Source of the DNA: Theocolax elegans
Taxonomy: Eukaryota; Arthropoda; Insecta; Hymenoptera; Cerocephalidae
DNA length: 64,000 bases
Direction: 5' to 3'
Assembly (NCBI GenBank): GCA_026168455.1
Contig: CM047426.1
Span: 67,919,342-67,983,341 of the forward strand
The translations under genes were made by a program, and so were the position numbers. This document shows positions 11,937-22,682 of the stretch, one piece after another. The stretch's first letter is position 1; every line of letters starts with the position of its first letter. The notes under the pieces were generated by a model that saw nothing but the letters and a program-made list of their open reading frames with translations, was not told where the DNA came from and searched no databases.

Positions 11937-13336
11937 TGGCAGCTCAGCAGAAAGACGTCGATAACCAGATTGACGCATCGATCGAGACGCTCACCCGGGA
12001 GCAAATTGAACTACACCTTGACGCCTTGAACCTTAAATCAGCAGGCTCGGTATATAAGAAAGCCGAGCGACTATACCAGTGACTATTAGGAAACTATTAG
12101 GCCTAGGAGTTTAACCATGAGGAGGATGAAGCCACAGCAGTTCGCAGCCGTCTCCAGCGGAGAAATAGGTGGCTGCAGATGCTAGGTTAATATCAGGACG
12201 AGGAGTCTGATGAACCTAGCCCAGATCAAGAGACATATCTGGTACTGGGAGAGAACGCTTCGGTTAAGGACAACCTGTATAGGACGGTGCAGGAGTTCGA
12301 GGACGTCGAGCTAGACGAAACGACGTCAGCCGCGACCAACTCAGAGCCACAACCCGAACGAGAGGAAGAATGACTATCATTGGTCTCAGACGAGGGAAAC
12401 ACATTTAGAGTCCCTCAATCGTTCTCCAAGAACTTAGTGGAGTTTATCCAAAAAGTAAATGGCCTTCCGAAGAAGGTGGATAAGCTAATGTCCGAGCGCA
12501 CTCAAAACGCTCACAGCACGAGATTGGACGGTGCTAACCAATCTCACCATGTGCAATTTCAGGACACGTATACATGTCATGGTCCTGACGTGAGCGAAAT
12601 AAGTACGGCGCAAGTAAATGACGAGCAACAACGCTTAAGCGCCCCTCAGACAAAGCCTCATGGAGCTTGGAAGGGGGGGGGGCGGATGCGCGCGAATGCC
12701 AGATGATTCCGCAAGCGCGCAGCTCGTCAAACAACAGCCGGACATTTTCGACACCAAGCCAGTCTACGTCATCGAGGTTGAATGGAACACCTCCGGACGT
12801 TAGCGGCATTGTTAGGAAGTGGCAGGTCAAGTTCTCTGGTGACAAGAGCCAAAGCATTGACGCCTTCCTTACCAGAATCGAGGATTGTAGAATCCTGGCC
12901 AACCTGTCAGAAGATGAGTTACTGCCATCACTCTCTGAACTGCTGACAGACACCGCCGCCACGTGGTACCAGAATGAAAAAATAAGTGGCACTCCTGGCA
13001 AGATTTTGTGATTTCAGCCAAACGTTGGTACGGAATGAGTCAACTTTCCCAGCAGAGGATCATCCCCGAGTCCAACGCACGGACTCAAGAGCCAGATGAA
13101 CCTGTTAGAGACTATATGACGTGCTCTATCGCCATAATGCGAAAGATAGTCCCTACGCCGACTGGCGAAGATTGGTTATTCCCGCAGGTACTGTACGGTG
13201 TGCTCGGAAAACGCTAAAGGAAGCGGTCAATCGGGACGAAAACCGCGACTCAAGAGCTCGAGACCCCGCTGTCCCAAGTAAGTTCGGGACAGACCCGCTC
13301 CGACCGAAAGGACAGTCCAGAGAGGGGCGGAAATAG
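11937..13336 (+). pseudogene. gag: Gypsy-1 gag (broken)
   Basis: The frame opening at ATG 11937 starts MAAQQKDVDNQIDASIE and has the acidic helical character of a gag N-terminus, but stops after about 48 codons. Gag-like sequence continues in other frames through 12380-12706 and 12667-13011. In the latter, WQVKFSGDKSQSIDAFLTR and TAATWYQNEK match the capsid-like core of retrotransposon gag proteins. A G-run at 12675-12682 lies where the frame changes. No zinc knuckle could be read. The real initiation codon is uncertain beyond the ATG at 11937. Confidence 0.65.
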
Positions 13337-13388
13337 GCCACGAAAGGAGGAACGATCCTAAGAAACCAGCAGACCAACCTCATCTTAT

Positions 13389-13613
13389 AAACCAGAGGAT
13401 GAGAGTCGTTGGTGGCTTCTCGTGGAGATTGAGGGCTTTCGTATAAGAGCCTTATACGACCCCGGAGCCGCCACAACAGTGATGGGACCCAGCGGTTTGC
13501 AAATCGTCGCAACATTGGGCAAGAAGCTCATTGTGGCGAACGCCGGACGCGTCAAGATGGCGATCATACCAAAACTTCGTACGAGCATTCAGAACCGTAT
13601 TGGATCCGGATAG
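13389..13613 (+). pseudogene. Gypsy-1 aspartic protease region
   Basis: The plus-strand frame reads ESRWWLLVEIEGFRIRALYD followed by PGAATTVMG. This matches the family pattern ALxDxGAxxxxxG of retroviral-type aspartic proteases, which process Gag-Pol. The catalytic triad normally D(T/S)G reads DPG here, so activity is unlikely even without the surrounding frame breaks. The frame closes with TAG shortly after and RT continues in another frame. Confidence 0.6.
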
Positions 13614-13633
13614 CGAAGCAGATCCACCTCGAA

Positions 13634-14389
13634 GTGGCTGGCATAGGAGGCATGGCCACCCTCTCGTCCGCTGGGATAGCGGACGCAACCGAAGCGGAAA
13701 GAGAAAAGCTGCGAGAGCTAGTATGCAAAGTGCTGCCCAATACTTCTCCCAAAATCGGGCGAACCCCAATCATCAAGCACTCGATAGACGTGGGATCAGC
13801 TCGCCCGATAAAGCAGAAGTATTACCCTGTGTCGGCGAAAATCCAGGAGGAGATGCACCGCCAAATCCGGGAAATGCTAGATTTAGAGATCATAAAACCC
13901 TCGGACAGCGGTTGGTCAAGCCCTGTAGTGACGGTACGCAAGGAGAAGGGATCGCGTCGGTTTTGCATTGACTTTAGGAAAGTCAATGCGCTAACGAAAT
14001 CAGACGCTTATCCCCTTCCTTTCACGCAGGATATCTTGCGCAAACTGAAGAGATGTCGGTACATTAGTACTCTGGACATGAACTCAGCGTATCATCAAAT
14101 ACCTCTCTAGAAGGAATCGCGTCCTTATACAGCTTTCACAGTCCCGGGGATGGGACTGTATCAGTTTAAGCGGATGCCATACGGATTGGCATACGCCGGC
14201 GCGACCTTCCAACGCATGATTGACCAAGTTGTTGGTCCTGATCTCGAGCCCAATGCCTTTTCTTACCTCGATGACATTATTATAGTCACCGAGACATTTG
14301 AAGGGCACAAGAAGTATCTCGAGATGGTGCTGAAAAGACTGACCGAAGCTAACTTGACAGTAAATAAAGACAAGTGTATGAGTGGTTAG
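13634..14389 (+). pseudogene. pol: Gypsy-1 reverse transcriptase
   Basis: RT synthesises element cDNA. The frame contains the tether HSIDVGSARPIKQKYYPVS, then RRFCIDFRKVNALTKSDAYP and STLDMNSAYHQIPL. After a single in-frame TAG (14108-14110) it continues with YTAFTVPG, the FQRMIDQV region, YLDDIIIV (the YxDD catalytic box, here YLDD) and the thumb segment ending NKDKC. The sequence then stops, and the connection domain that should lead to RNase H is missing, a deletion of a few hundred bases at ~14390. Both active-site regions are intact, but the stop and deletion disable it. Confidence 0.9.
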
Positions 14390-14830
14390 ATGAAGAGGAG
14401 CAAGCATTTCAGTAGCTGAAGGCCCTGATCATGACTGCTCCAGTTCTCCAACGTCCCAGTGCAGACGGACTGTTTAGCCTGCACACGGACGCGAGCGATA
14501 CCGGCATGGGAGCCGTGCTCGTCCAGGAGATAGACGGAGAGGAAAGAGTCATTGAGTTTGCCAGTCGCATATACGAGAATACTTGGCTGTGGTCTGGGCT
14601 ATTAATAAGTTCAGACCTTACATCGAAGGGTACCACTTCTAAGTGATAACGGATCACAGTAACCTTTGCTGGTTGTGTAAAACGAGAAATAAAACCAGCC
14701 AACTAGCGAGATGGGCTCTAGAGCTTCAAGCTCATGATTTTGTCGTCGAGCACAGAAAAGGAGCTTTGCATCACGTTCCCGATGCCCTATCTCGCATGTA
14801 TAAAGACGACGAGCCTACAGTAGCAGCAAT
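14390..14830 (+). pseudogene. pol: Gypsy-1 RNase H
   Basis: After the deletion, the sequence resumes with a TAPVLQRPSADGLFSLHTDA segment (start of the RNase H fold, with the first catalytic Asp in HTDAS) and GAVLVQE. A frame change near 14585 leads to AVVWAINKFRPYIEGYHF, one stop (TAA near 14641), and VITDHSNLCWL (the TDH motif). It ends with FVVEHRKGALHHVPDALSR, the standard Ty3/Gypsy RNase H terminus leading into integrase. Confidence 0.85.
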
Positions 14831-16066
14831 GTCGTGGGCTCAAACTACTGAGGATCCTTGGTACCTAGACTGGATCAAGAACGTTTCCGTCAGACCTCGT
14901 GATTTCCCCGACTGGAAACTAGTCGGAGGAAATCTATACATCTATCGCCCCGATAAGGAATTAGAGGAAGTGATTGATGACGAGCAAGCATGGAAGCTGG
15001 TCGTACCCATAGAGAATTGTTACTTCATTCTGAGAGAGTGTCACGATGACCCCTCAGCTGGCCATCTCGGAAAAGAAAAGACATTCGCCCGCGTGGCCAA
15101 AACTATTATTGGCCACGGTTCTACGCAGAAGTTGCGGATTACGTCAGGCGATGTCAAGTGTGCCAGCAATGTAAGGTCGAGCAACGTGCTCCTTCAGGGT
15201 TAATGGGTCACCGTCAATCGGATAGACCATGGCAGGTGATAGCAGGAGATATCACCGGCCCGCTTCCACGTTCTAGCCATGGATATGAATACATCCTAGT
15301 ATTCCAGGATTTATTCACGCGCTGGATTATAGCAATCACAATAAGAAAAGCTAACGCAAAGACGATAGTACGCGAGCTTCACAAACGAGTAATTAACCGG
15401 TTCGGCACCCCGGAAGTATTTTATTCGGACAACGGGACCGAGGTTAAAAATAAACTTGTAGACGAATACCTCAAAGTCAAGGGAGTTTATCATTCGATGA
15501 CACCTCCTTATCACGCACAGGCCAATCCTCTCGAGAGGGCCAATTGGACCCTTAAGACAATGGTGGCGTCGTATATCCAGGATAAGTACAGCGACTGGGA
15601 CGACAAGCTGCCAGAGTTAGTCTTTGCACTAAACACAGCGGTGCAAAGTTCTACTAGATGGAGTCTGGCTATGCTGAACTATGGTCGCCAACCCGAGGCG
15701 CCTAGTACAGCTCGTCGAGAGCAAGACCGGCTTGCCCAGCAACAGTTTGAGTTCCGTAGACTGCAGGATTGGAACGACAAAATCAAACAGTTGCCAAGAC
15801 TGCACGAGAACGCAAATCATCAGTCGGCTGCCAGTAAGGCCCGGCAAGCCGAAATCTTCAACTCGCAACGAAGGCCAGCGGAATTCGAAGTAGGAGATCT
15901 GGTGTGGAAACGCAACCGGATCCTCTCGTCCAGCGCACAAGGTATCTCGGCTAAGCTTGCTCCGAAATATACAGGGCCATATCTGATGATCAATAGGAAA
16001 GGTATGAATACTATGTCATACAAGATGATCAAGGGGACCAAGAAGTATCTCACATCGAGCATCTGA
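14831..16066 (+). pseudogene. pol: Gypsy-1 integrase
   Basis: Integrase joins cDNA to target DNA. The N-terminal HHCC zinc module is seen as H...GHLGKEKTF followed, in another frame, by RRCQVCQQCK. A frameshift near 15110 separates the halves. The catalytic core 15158-16066 shows VIAGDITGPLP (first Asp), VFYSDNGTEV (second Asp) and ANPLERANWTL (Glu), i.e. a D,D-35-E arrangement. A C-terminal GPY/F-like module is visible as FEVGDLVWKR and LAPKYTGPYLM. A frame change at ~16050 leads into the basic tail. Apart from the frameshifts the catalytic residues are intact. Confidence 0.9.
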
Positions 16067-16427
16067 AGAGATACGTCCCCGAAAATGATGCTGACTCGAC
16101 TGATGAGGATCAACGTGAGCAACCTCAACCGCCGAGAGATCAACAGGTGAAGTGCGAACCGCCTGTAGCGAGCGAATGCTTCTCTGCGAGGGAGAATAAT
16201 GCGAGCGAATCCCCCGGCGAAGGAACTCGGTGTAATCCGCGCAAGACGTCGCATTCGTCTTTAATAGGTCCCGCGTTACCAGACGACAGCGTGGTCGTCC
16301 TCGGAAAGCAACCGCGACCGTAAAGCGCCGATCACCCATAGAGCGGTCTGCCAATGCAGATTCTGAACCAGTTCCCCCGAGACGAGAACAAGGGCGTCCA
16401 CCAGGCTCACGACCGAAGCGGACGTAA
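16067..16427 (+). pseudogene. Gypsy-1 pol C-terminal basic tail with AT-hook-like motifs
   Basis: Downstream of the GPY/F module one frame encodes an acidic/Pro-rich stretch. Another (16272-16427) encodes a highly basic tail with RQRGRPRKA and EQGRPPGSRPKRT, ending at TAA 16425-16427. GRP cores flanked by basic residues are the AT-hook pattern, which binds the minor groove of AT-rich DNA. In integrases, C-terminal tails can influence target choice; that role here is inference. Confidence 0.5.
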
Positions 16428-16680
16428 AACGCCAGCAGCGGCCGAAGGCTGAGGCGGCCTTCAAAGAGGCTGCCTTTGAATATAGGTTAACCTGTAGCCC
16501 CAGCCTTTATCGAGCTGAACGGGAGGGTCTGACGAACCTAGTTGTCCGCTCTGCCGCTGCAAGGAGATCAAGCGTCTGAAACAGTTTCCTCGCATCCTGA
16601 TAAACCTGATCAAGAGCAACTCGTTAACCCTCTTTCCCGTTCCTTGAGGAACAGAGTCTACATACAGAGTATGTGGAATC

Positions 16681-16690
16681 TGGAAGGGGG
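16681..16690 (+). promoter_or_regulatory. Gypsy-1 polypurine tract
   Basis: TGGAAGGGGG immediately precedes TGTAACGG, the expected position of the plus-strand primer at the LTR boundary. Confidence 0.6.
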
Positions 16691-17528
16691 TGTAACGGTA
16701 AGCGAGATACCGATCAGGTAAGCAATGCGAAGGGGATATACAGCGCGGCGCGTGCACGAACGCGCGAGAATTGTGCGCGCCCAGCTGGCAGTAACGAGAG
16801 AGAGTTAGCGCTCGCACGGCAACAACAAGGTGTTGACAACTGCCGAATATATTTTAAGACGGTAAAAAGTGAACAAAGACTGGTTTTTCTCCCCACCAAC
16901 CTCTACGTCGGAGTGCGGAGCAGCACGGCCCAGAGAAAGGCAGAAAGAAGGAAGCCAAGAGTCGGCCGCTTTCTCGACCGTTAGAGTGAGAGAGAGAGAG
17001 ATAAGCACGAGGACGAGCTATCTCTCCTTTGCCCAGTCGTTTCCCGCCGAGGCGCGATATTTAGAGAAGCGGTAAGTGGTGCACCACGTTTAGACCCGCG
17101 TGTCTACCTAATATTTCGCGTCCCGATTTACCTGGTACGGTCCAGGTAAGGAAGCGTTCCTCCTATCCCCCTCTCGTGACAATTCCCGCCTGGATAGACA
17201 GGTCGGTGGTTCGCGGGAGCCACTTCACGAGAGAAGGCGCGCGTGACGTAGGAAGCTTCTACGTCAGAGCTCTCTACGTCAGATACATACGTCACACGGT
17301 GTGACGTATGCCATCAGGTTAAGCAGCCGATCATTCCCGGATCGGTTGCTCGTAACTCGTCGGTTAATAGGGTTTAACGAAATCGGCTACATGGTGAGAG
17401 ATTGCAAAAGCGCTGTCGACCGACCATTGCGATGTGTCCAGATTGTGCGACGAATAAGAATGAATAAGACGAATAAGACGCTGCGCTTGGAGTTCAAATA
17501 CCTGTTAGAAATTGCAACGATGTTCTAA
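16691..17528 (+). mobile_element. Probable Gypsy-1 3' LTR
   Basis: It starts TGTAACGG right after the polypurine tract and stays GC-rich to ~17525, where composition returns to background. Repeated GAATAAGA-type polyadenylation-like signals occur at 17450-17480. The 3' boundary is estimated, and no 5' LTR is present for comparison. The open frames inside are not gene-like. Confidence 0.5.
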
Positions 17529-17639
17529 ATTAACCTAAACCAATATGCTGTTGCCCAGGACTTGCTACCACAGATGGTCAGAAAAGATTGTTACCAACAG
17601 TTTTCATTTGAGGAAACTTGGACGACAGAGTGGGGCGCA

Positions 17640-18130
17640 TAAGATCGAACACTCGTGATCATCTCCTCGAGATCTTTGCAATACTGGAGTTGTAGTTTAC
17701 TAACACTAGGATGATATCCACGTTTTTTAAGTCATCTATAATAGATGTAACCTTTGTCGATCCTGAATTGATAAGGAGAGGGATTGTTTGGAAAGGTAGC
17801 GATTGAGACACCGGAAGCGATCACTAAGTACTCGTGTACCGTCTCCAGCTTAAATATTAAAAAGTTTAAATATAGAAAATGTGCATTATCTACATTCGAC
17901 CCGAAAATGTTTCTCTGATCTCTAGAAGAATCTGCAGTTGAACGAACACCTAAAGGTCGAGCCTAGGAACTCACGCGTGCTACATTAGCGACGGTTTTGT
18001 GATGTTTCTGTGGCCAGGAAATCCACCCCCCGTGCCAGAGAGCTCGGAATAGGCCGCAGTACCAAGAGCTAACCGCAACCTACGAGAAAAAACGGAAACA
18101 GTTTAAGGCTGCCATCGAAGCAGCATCTCT
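17640..18130 (+). pseudogene. R1/TRAS-like LINE endonuclease fragment
   Basis: The translation gives SIIDVTFVDPELIRRGIVW, then a GSDH motif (the catalytic SDH of the APE-type endonuclease) and VLVYRLQ, with in-frame stops. After a gap, YQELTATYEKKRKQFKAAIE matches the basic linker between endonuclease and RT in R1-clade LINEs. The RT core is absent. Sequence identity changes abruptly at ~18127. The C-terminal end of a similar element lies at 28868-29261 and may be the other end of the same interrupted copy. Confidence 0.65.
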
Positions 18131-19922
18131 AGGTCAAATTGTACAAGACGGCGATGAGTATAATCAAACTCAGGAACGCCTCAACTTTATTGTGTCCACT
18201 CTTACTTGACAGAATTATACGTTACCTACTTCCACAACATCAGGAACAGGTGCAGTCGCGCCAGCCGATGTTAGCATTAACATTAACCGAATTGAAGCAA
18301 GGAAAATATCCTAGGTGCTTTCGCAGCTACCTACACCGCTTCCATATATACGTTCTCCCGTATATAAGTGTCCGATCTGTCCTAGCATCGATGAAGATGG
18401 AGAATGCTTCCGATCTTGGTGCTCTGGTGTCTGGAAGAAAGTTGGAAGAGAGCTCTTGCTCCAGAGGGCAATGGGATATGCCTTCTTGGTTTGAAAGAGG
18501 GTTGAATGCTGTGATGATTTAATCGTTGAATACACATGTGGATTTCATGTAAAAGATATTCTGCTCAACTCAAAGTTTGCAGGGGTTTTGTGAAGTAAGT
18601 GGAATGTATAAATTTATTTTACTATACATACATCATGTTTTTGTCTTATTTTTCTTTTTCAATAAGGAGAAATCAAAATGAATTATGAGATTCGGTTGCA
18701 AATTCATCCACATTACTGTGCATAATAGAGTTTTAGACAAGAGGCAAAATATTCACTTCTTCTACACTATTTTTATCATTACTTTTCTTAAGAAATTCAA
18801 AATTTTGATTATTGATGGAAAACGTAAAATTGAACTATTACTTGAGTATTTAGATTTTCATTACTAGATACCGTTGATTCGCTTTTTTGATTAATAGTAA
18901 ATTTTGATATCAAGTTATTTTTTGAACCCTTATTTTTAAGACTTTTTTTGTTATACTTCTTATGCGTCTGTATATATCACTTTATGTTTACAATAATCCA
19001 CCCACCTGATCTCCTTTTGCAAACCTTGTAAATTTATTAACTTCTAAAAGTATATTAATTTTTCATATATTGCTTTTCCTATACTCTTATTTCGGTTTCT
19101 GTATCTATCTTTGAACAAGTATTTTTATTTCTTGGTATTTATGCACGATCTTGTGGTGGATAATGTTCATTCGGGGATACTTGAGTTTAAACTTGCAAAA
19201 TACTTGAAACGCTTTGAAATTCACATCAGTTAGATGTCTAAAATTCATGAGGCTTACAGTTTACAAATTGTACTAGTTAGGATAACAGAAATGTATCCCC
19301 GATGCGAGAACAGAATTGATCTGGAATTTTGGCGTAAATGCCATGAAAATCTTGTAGATCATCAACTTTTTTTAACAGAAATTTTATGGTTTTGCGTTTA
19401 AATATTTCTTAATTATTTAATGAGTTTCTTCTGTTAGATTATTAAATGCTGCTAGATAATCTAAATAATTTAATTTTACTTGTCAATAGAATTAAGCGAG
19501 CGAGTCCCAACCTAAGCTGCCCTACCTATCCTTCCATCCTAAACGTGCCTAACGTACCTCAAGCCACCCAGGTACCCGACACTTCTCCACTTAGCACAAT
19601 CCAGCAGCATCACAGGAGAGGTGAGACTGCTTCCAGAAGGCATCGCACCAGGGCCAAACAAGCAGCATATGATTGCCCAGGGTGTCATACTGAGCAGCAC
19701 GAGCAGCAACAAAGGACTCCAAGCATGTAGCTGCATACAGAGACTGAGGTTATGGTAACCATAACATTACCATAACTCTCAAATATTAACTATTTATAAA
19801 TACAAAGCACTCCCTCGAGAGCTAGCTAGTTACCTAGGAAGCAGCCAGAAGTCCCCGCAGCAACATAGCACCCAGGAAAAGCAGCTGCAAGTAACCCGAT
19901 GCATACTAGCTGATCGGGCGCC
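18131..19922. other. Unclassified, mixed-composition region
   Basis: 18131-18540 and 19500-19920 are GC-richer and carry several short open frames, but I recognise no domain. The middle (18600-19440) is AT-rich. A tandem CATAACATTACCATAAC stretch lies near 19760. The region may hold the 5' portion of LINE A or remnants of other elements. Confidence 0.4.
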
Positions 19923-19959
19923 ATGAGAGTAAGTGAGCGCGAAGATCCGAGGTCAGAAG

Positions 19960-21341
19960 CTATACCCTCACCTCTCAATCTTTTTTCACTTGAGGATCTT
20001 AACGCTCACTATACCACTAGTAGTAATAACTCATACTTAAATTCTAATATTCTGGACACTGTCTTGAGCACCCCACTTAACTCTAACCTTAGATCTATAT
20101 TCGAGTTCAAAAGCATTTCCGCTCTTCAATTTGCTGTATCGAGAACAAAGGAAATTGATGGTATTTCCACTAAAATACTTATGTTATCGCCATTCCAGCT
20201 TGTCACATTGATCACCGATCTCTACAATCTATCTATTGACACTTCTACTTTTCTGTTTCACTGGAAACATGCTTTACTTCTCCCTATTGCCAAAACTAAT
20301 AATATTTGTCCTCCTAATGATAATCGCCCCATAGCATTGCTGTCAGAAATGTCCAAGCTAATGGAAAGAATTGTCCACAAAAAACTCTCTGATTATCTCG
20401 AAAACAATAAAATTTTGGTGGATAGACAAGATTTTGAAGAGGTCATAACTCAAACGGCTCCACTTGGTATTACGGATGATATGCGTGAGACAATTGACAA
20501 GTGTATGGTGACTATTTTAGTTCATTTAGATTTCTATAAGGCATTTGATACCCTGCTATATGATTTACTATTATATGAACTTAGGAAGATAAACTGCTCT
20601 AACCCGGTTATAAAATGGTTCTACATTTACCTACATGATCGGTACCGCTCTATTATGGATAGCTCAAGTAACTGTTCAAGCTGGAGCAAGACTTTGTATT
20701 GTGCACTTGAGTGTAGTGTACTGGCTCCCTTACTTTTTTCCATTATTATTTATAACCTCCCGGACGTTCTGACTGCTAGTAAATTCATGATTTTTGCTGA
20801 CGACCCCAAATCTACGCATACTTCAGTCATTGGGCTAAAGTAAATGGTCTCTATCTCAACACTCAAAAAACTAAGGTTATTATATTGACTAGCCAACATT
20901 ATGTTAACTCGCTCAACTCTAGTTATATTGAAAAAATTATTGTCCATGGCTATTCATTATTCAACTGAGTTACTGAGTTTGGGACTCTGGCTTTCCAGCA
21001 TCTTGGCTTGGGATGAGCATGTTAGGCAGATCTACAAAAGAGTTCATAATACCCGTGAGATGTGCAAACTTTTACTCGAAACTGTCATTTTCCCTCACTT
21101 ACGATATATGTGCGCAGTTTATCACGATATAGATGCCACTCGTGATCTCAAATTGCAAAGGTTACTTAATGCGTACTTAAGAATTGTTATAGGTAATATT
21201 CCTCTTGGGGGTCAGTATGCTATTGTGTGCCTTGCTTTTAAGTGTATCTGTTACACTAACCCGAAATATATTGTCGATTGTTTTCGGGAAGTAGATACCA
21301 ATGCAGTTAGACGATCATCGAGTTTAAAATCTCAGTTTTAA
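19960..21341 (+). pseudogene. LINE A ORF2 reverse transcriptase (decayed)
   Basis: A 306-codon frame to 20843 shows RT motifs: KEIDGISTKIL (the GxDGI box), DNRPIALLSEMSKLMERIVH, LDFYKAFDTLLYD (the catalytic Asp region), ECSVLAPLLFSI (normally PQGSVLGPLLF, so degenerate) and MIFADDPK (the FADD box). A stop and frame change follow at ~20840. The thumb/C-terminal part resumes in other frames: LNTQKTK, then LGLWLSSILAWDEHV, FPHLRYMCAVYHD and LQRLLNAYLR, to 21341. A tail matching LINEs B and C (PPRTKSQNRF) follows in a further frame. Confidence 0.85.
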
Positions 21342-21805
21342 CATTACGCCCCGCCTCGCACTAAATCGCAAAACCGTTTTTCCTTAATTACAGCCTTCAA
21401 AATCATTAATTCGCACAATGAAGTTGTCTTCGATATTAATTTTTTCGGCAAATTTAAACAATATTTGCGAGTGAACTACTCCACCATGATAGAGTTGCTT
21501 GGGATGATAAAATTAGTAGAGAGGGCATTATATTTTAGTCTATGTATTAAAGCTTTAAGATATAACTTTAACTCAATTGTAGATTTGTTATACTTTCTTT
21601 TATATTGCGTTGATGCTAGTTTGCTAGCAATAACTATGTTTTCTTTATGCGACTCATTTGTATTTACCTTACAAGTTTCATGCGTTTAGAATGTACCTCT
21701 TAAGTGTTATTATATTATTTTATTTAATTATGGAAATGTCAATCTACTTAGCCAGATAGCATTATACCCCAAGTATGTAAGATAATGAATCAAAACAAAT
21801 CAAAT

Positions 21806-21827
21806 CTCTCTCTCTCTCTCTCACTCT
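21806..21827. repeat. (TC)n microsatellite at the LINE A 3' end
   Basis: A CT-dinucleotide run directly after AAACAAATCAAATC, marking the 3' end of LINE A and the approximate start of LINE B. Confidence 0.85.
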
Positions 21828-22057
21828 TTTTCTTATTATTTTTATTTATAATAATTATTATTTATTATTAAATTTTTCGTGATGTAATTAACTTATTACC
21901 AACAGCGTATTCATTTCAACTCGCTGCGTCCAAGCCTCTTAATAGTTGTAAACGCGCAAAAGAAACTGATACTAAAGTACTACAGAAATTAAATGATATT
22001 TTCGTAAATTCATGCAATAAACTCGAGAATCTATCACAAGCAATTTTCACGCGCAAT

Positions 22058-22682
22058 GTGTTGGCCATAGGTAACACAGTGAGACCAACTTATGCTAATA
22101 TTGTTTCTTTTTATAATGCAGTAGGTTCCAACAATCGTGAGCATAATGATAAATCGTCGTTATCTAGAGCGAAACCTTTTACAGTTAACTTGTCTAGTAG
22201 AGTGATCATTGGGCCAAGTGAACATTCAAAAGCAAAATTTGGTTCTCCTAACCTAGCTAAGGAGGCATTAAAAATGTATAGATCGTGTTAAGTTGAAGAT
22301 GAGTATTAAGAGAGTTTACAACTGTCCCAACAATTCAGTCGCTATTGAAGGCGATAATATCGACCCTTGCATTAGAGTTACTTCGCCTGCGGTGAATGAC
22401 ATTATAGTCGAAAAGTCTTATTTATTGAAAGGGAAAACTGCTTTGGGTGTTTTCGGAGAGGGTAATGATTCGTCACTATTTATAAGACCGCTTTGGCCAA
22501 AGGCAGTACATGCGCTTTGGTCATTAACCGTGCGTAAAGCGAAAGAACTGGGATATTTGCGGCCGATAGTATTAAATTCAATCGTTTATCTAAGAAGAGA
22601 GAAGAAGGGATCAATGATTCGTATAAATGCCGAAGCTGATCTCCTCTCCCTTCCTCCTAATCCCGGGTGTCCTTCGCAATGA
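22058..22682 (+). pseudogene. LINE B ORF1
   Basis: Two frames (22058-22291 and 22293-22682), one break apart, encode the RNA-binding ORF1 protein of the family. The C-terminal segment RPLWPKAVHALW, then LRPIVLNSIVYLR, INAEADLLSLPPNPG aligns with LINE C ORF1 (RASWPKQLHELL, FARPLVKHFTVSMR, IRSEADIFKVSSPNPP). No zinc knuckle is visible. It ends with TGA 22680-22682, and ORF2 continues in the very same frame. Confidence 0.6.

Larger units (their letters stand above)
11693..17528 (+). mobile_element. Gypsy-1: decayed Ty3/Gypsy LTR retrotransposon
   Basis: The order gag - protease - RT - RNase H - integrase on one strand is the Ty3/Gypsy layout. The domains are described in the entries below. The block is clearly more GC-rich than its flanks. 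A polypurine tract (GGAAGGGGG, 16682-16690) precedes TGTAACGG, the likely start of a 3' LTR. I found no matching 5' LTR or definite primer-binding site, so the element is 5'-truncated or its LTR has been lost. Multiple stops, frameshifts and at least one deletion make it non-autonomous. Confidence 0.85.
19923..21830 (+). mobile_element. LINE A: CR1/Daphne-like non-LTR retrotransposon, 5'-truncated
   Basis: Same family as LINEs B and C downstream. It contains the RT domain (entry below), a C-terminal region ending near 21530, and a 3' end at a (TC)n run (21806-21827). The AT-rich 3' UTR spans ~21530-21805. Family placement (Jockey superfamily, CR1/Daphne-like) rests on the overall RT motif pattern and the simple-repeat 3' tail, not on a tree. 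Confidence 0.75.

Noticed and set aside
12534..13001. Minus-strand 155-codon frame inside Gypsy-1 gag
   Set aside because: Shadow of the gag capsid-like core on the plus strand.
16461..17528. Several open frames downstream of Gypsy-1 integrase on both strands
   Set aside because: They lie in the GC-rich probable LTR, show no domain, and overlap one another on opposite strands.
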